A stretch of DNA of 5,900 nucleotides. Origin: an uncultured Lachnospiraceae bacterium. Lineage in GTDB: Bacteria > Bacillota > Clostridia > Lachnospirales > Lachnospiraceae. How positions within the stretch are numbered: position 1 is the stretch's first letter; each line of letters starts with the position of its first letter. The stretch spans positions 1 to 5,900 of the forward strand of contig CAMPAP010000054.1 of NCBI GenBank assembly GCA_946631935.1. The letters run 5' to 3'. Made by a program: the position numbers and the translations under genes. The notes beneath the pieces were generated by a model. It had not been told where the DNA came from, made no database searches, and worked only from the letters and a program-made list of their open reading frames with translations. This document shows, piece by piece, positions 5,583 to 5,900 of this stretch.

Positions 5583-5900
5583 TTATCGTTTCAAAAACTC
5601 CGCGTATTCCGCTTTATTGTTAATATAGGTTTTCTGGATAATGTCCCTGGTCATGTCGGGGACATTTTTTAATTCCTCTTTGGAGAGTTCCTTGGTGTAA
5701 ATGGGCTCGCCGTATTCGATGACCATGTTATGCCCCTGCATCCAGGGGAAATGATCCTCCCAGATCCTTCCTCCGCCGATTATGGTGACAGGCACGATGG
5801 GACAGCCGGTTTTCGTGGCGATCTTAAAGGAACCTGCGTGGAAGGGGAGAAGCTCGTCGCTCTCCGCATCCCGGTTTCTGGTGCCCTCGGGGAAGATGCA
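5583..5900 (-). CDS. plsC: PlsC-type 1-acylglycerol-3-phosphate acyltransferase, partial
   Basis: This is the C-terminal 105 residues of a minus-strand gene whose start lies beyond the right edge. The frame is open from 5900 down to the TAA at 5585-5583. It shows the PlsC signature FPEGTRNRD, which binds the acyl-acceptor phosphate, then LLPFHAGSFKIA and PIVPVTI, the third and fourth conserved blocks of this family. The HX4D catalytic motif would be off-window. Family members add the second acyl chain to lysophosphatidic acid at the inner face of the membrane in phospholipid synthesis. At about 200-250 residues for the family, roughly half is present here. The gene is convergent with the operon, 40 bp from the last stop, and so is a separate transcription unit. 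Other LPLAT-family acyltransferases share these motifs, so the precise substrate is less certain than the family. Confidence 0.88.
   Translation of the reverse strand, partial: CIFPEGTRNRDAESDELLPFHAGSFKIATKTGCPIVPVTIIGGGRIWEDHFPWMQGHNMVIEYGEPIYTKELSKEELKNVPDMTRDIIQKTYINNKAEYAEFLKR
5640..5670 (+). terminator. Rho-independent terminator of the operon, antisense within plsC
   Basis: AATGTCCC (5640-5647) pairs perfectly with GGGACATT (5659-5666), an 8-bp stem with an 11-nt loop, followed by T residues to 5670 (six in a row from 5665, two of them in the stem). The run of T follows the stem only on the plus strand, so it should stop transcripts arriving from the operon, about 100 bp past the last stop codon. 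It lies inside the coding sequence of the convergent acyltransferase. No better hairpin was found in the 40-bp gap between the genes. Confidence 0.65.

Noticed and set aside
5549..5601. Inverted repeat GGAGTTTGA / TCAAAAACTCC across the gap between the convergent genes
   Set aside because: The arms pair only with a 2-nt bulge and a loop of more than 30 nt, and no T-run follows on either strand, so it is a poor terminator compared with 5640-5670.

Overview
The window looks like chromosomal DNA from a Gram-positive, low-to-moderate GC Clostridia-type bacterium, most likely Lachnospiraceae (Butyrivibrio/Eubacterium-like). This is inferred from purine-rich Shine-Dalgarno sites, frequent AGA/AGG arginine and ATA isoleucine codons, tight gene packing and the protein families present. 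No species can be named from sequence alone.

Layout: positions 1-5542 form a single plus-strand run of genes with gaps of 18 bp or less or with start/stop overlaps. It enters the window mid-operon with the tail of an unidentified gene (1-106). Next come an alpha/beta hydrolase (115-882), a membrane-anchored MurF-type ligase (895-2457), a D-alanine--D-alanine ligase family ATP-grasp enzyme (2476-3672), a VanX-like D-Ala-D-Ala dipeptidase (3672-4406) and an unrecognised protein with two membrane helices (4403-5542). A 40-bp gap then separates the operon from a convergent minus-strand PlsC-type acyltransferase that runs off the right edge. The best rho-independent terminator for the operon lies inside the 3' coding part of that convergent gene (5640-5670). 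No promoter, RNA gene, CRISPR, insertion sequence or tRNA was seen, and there is no gene-free stretch over 300 bp.

How the genes may work together: the three central genes all handle the D-Ala-D-Ala end of the peptidoglycan stem peptide. The Ddl-like enzyme makes a D,D-dipeptide, the MurF-like enzyme would attach it, and the VanX-like enzyme would hydrolyse D-Ala-D-Ala in the cytoplasm. Making and destroying the same dipeptide in one translationally coupled operon is paradoxical. It would make sense if the ligase product is not plain D-Ala-D-Ala, or if the system recycles or edits precursors. The MurF-like protein appears to lack the usual N-terminal UDP-MurNAc-binding domain and carries about 150 residues of membrane segments instead, so its acceptor may be membrane-linked. 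The operon thus looks like an accessory, membrane-located cell-wall-modifying system related in logic to van clusters. It is not a standard vancomycin-resistance operon, because no vanH, vanT or vanRS is visible and the ligase keeps the Ddl-type omega-loop Lys-Tyr. The 2-TM protein and the hydrolase are candidate unstudied partners.
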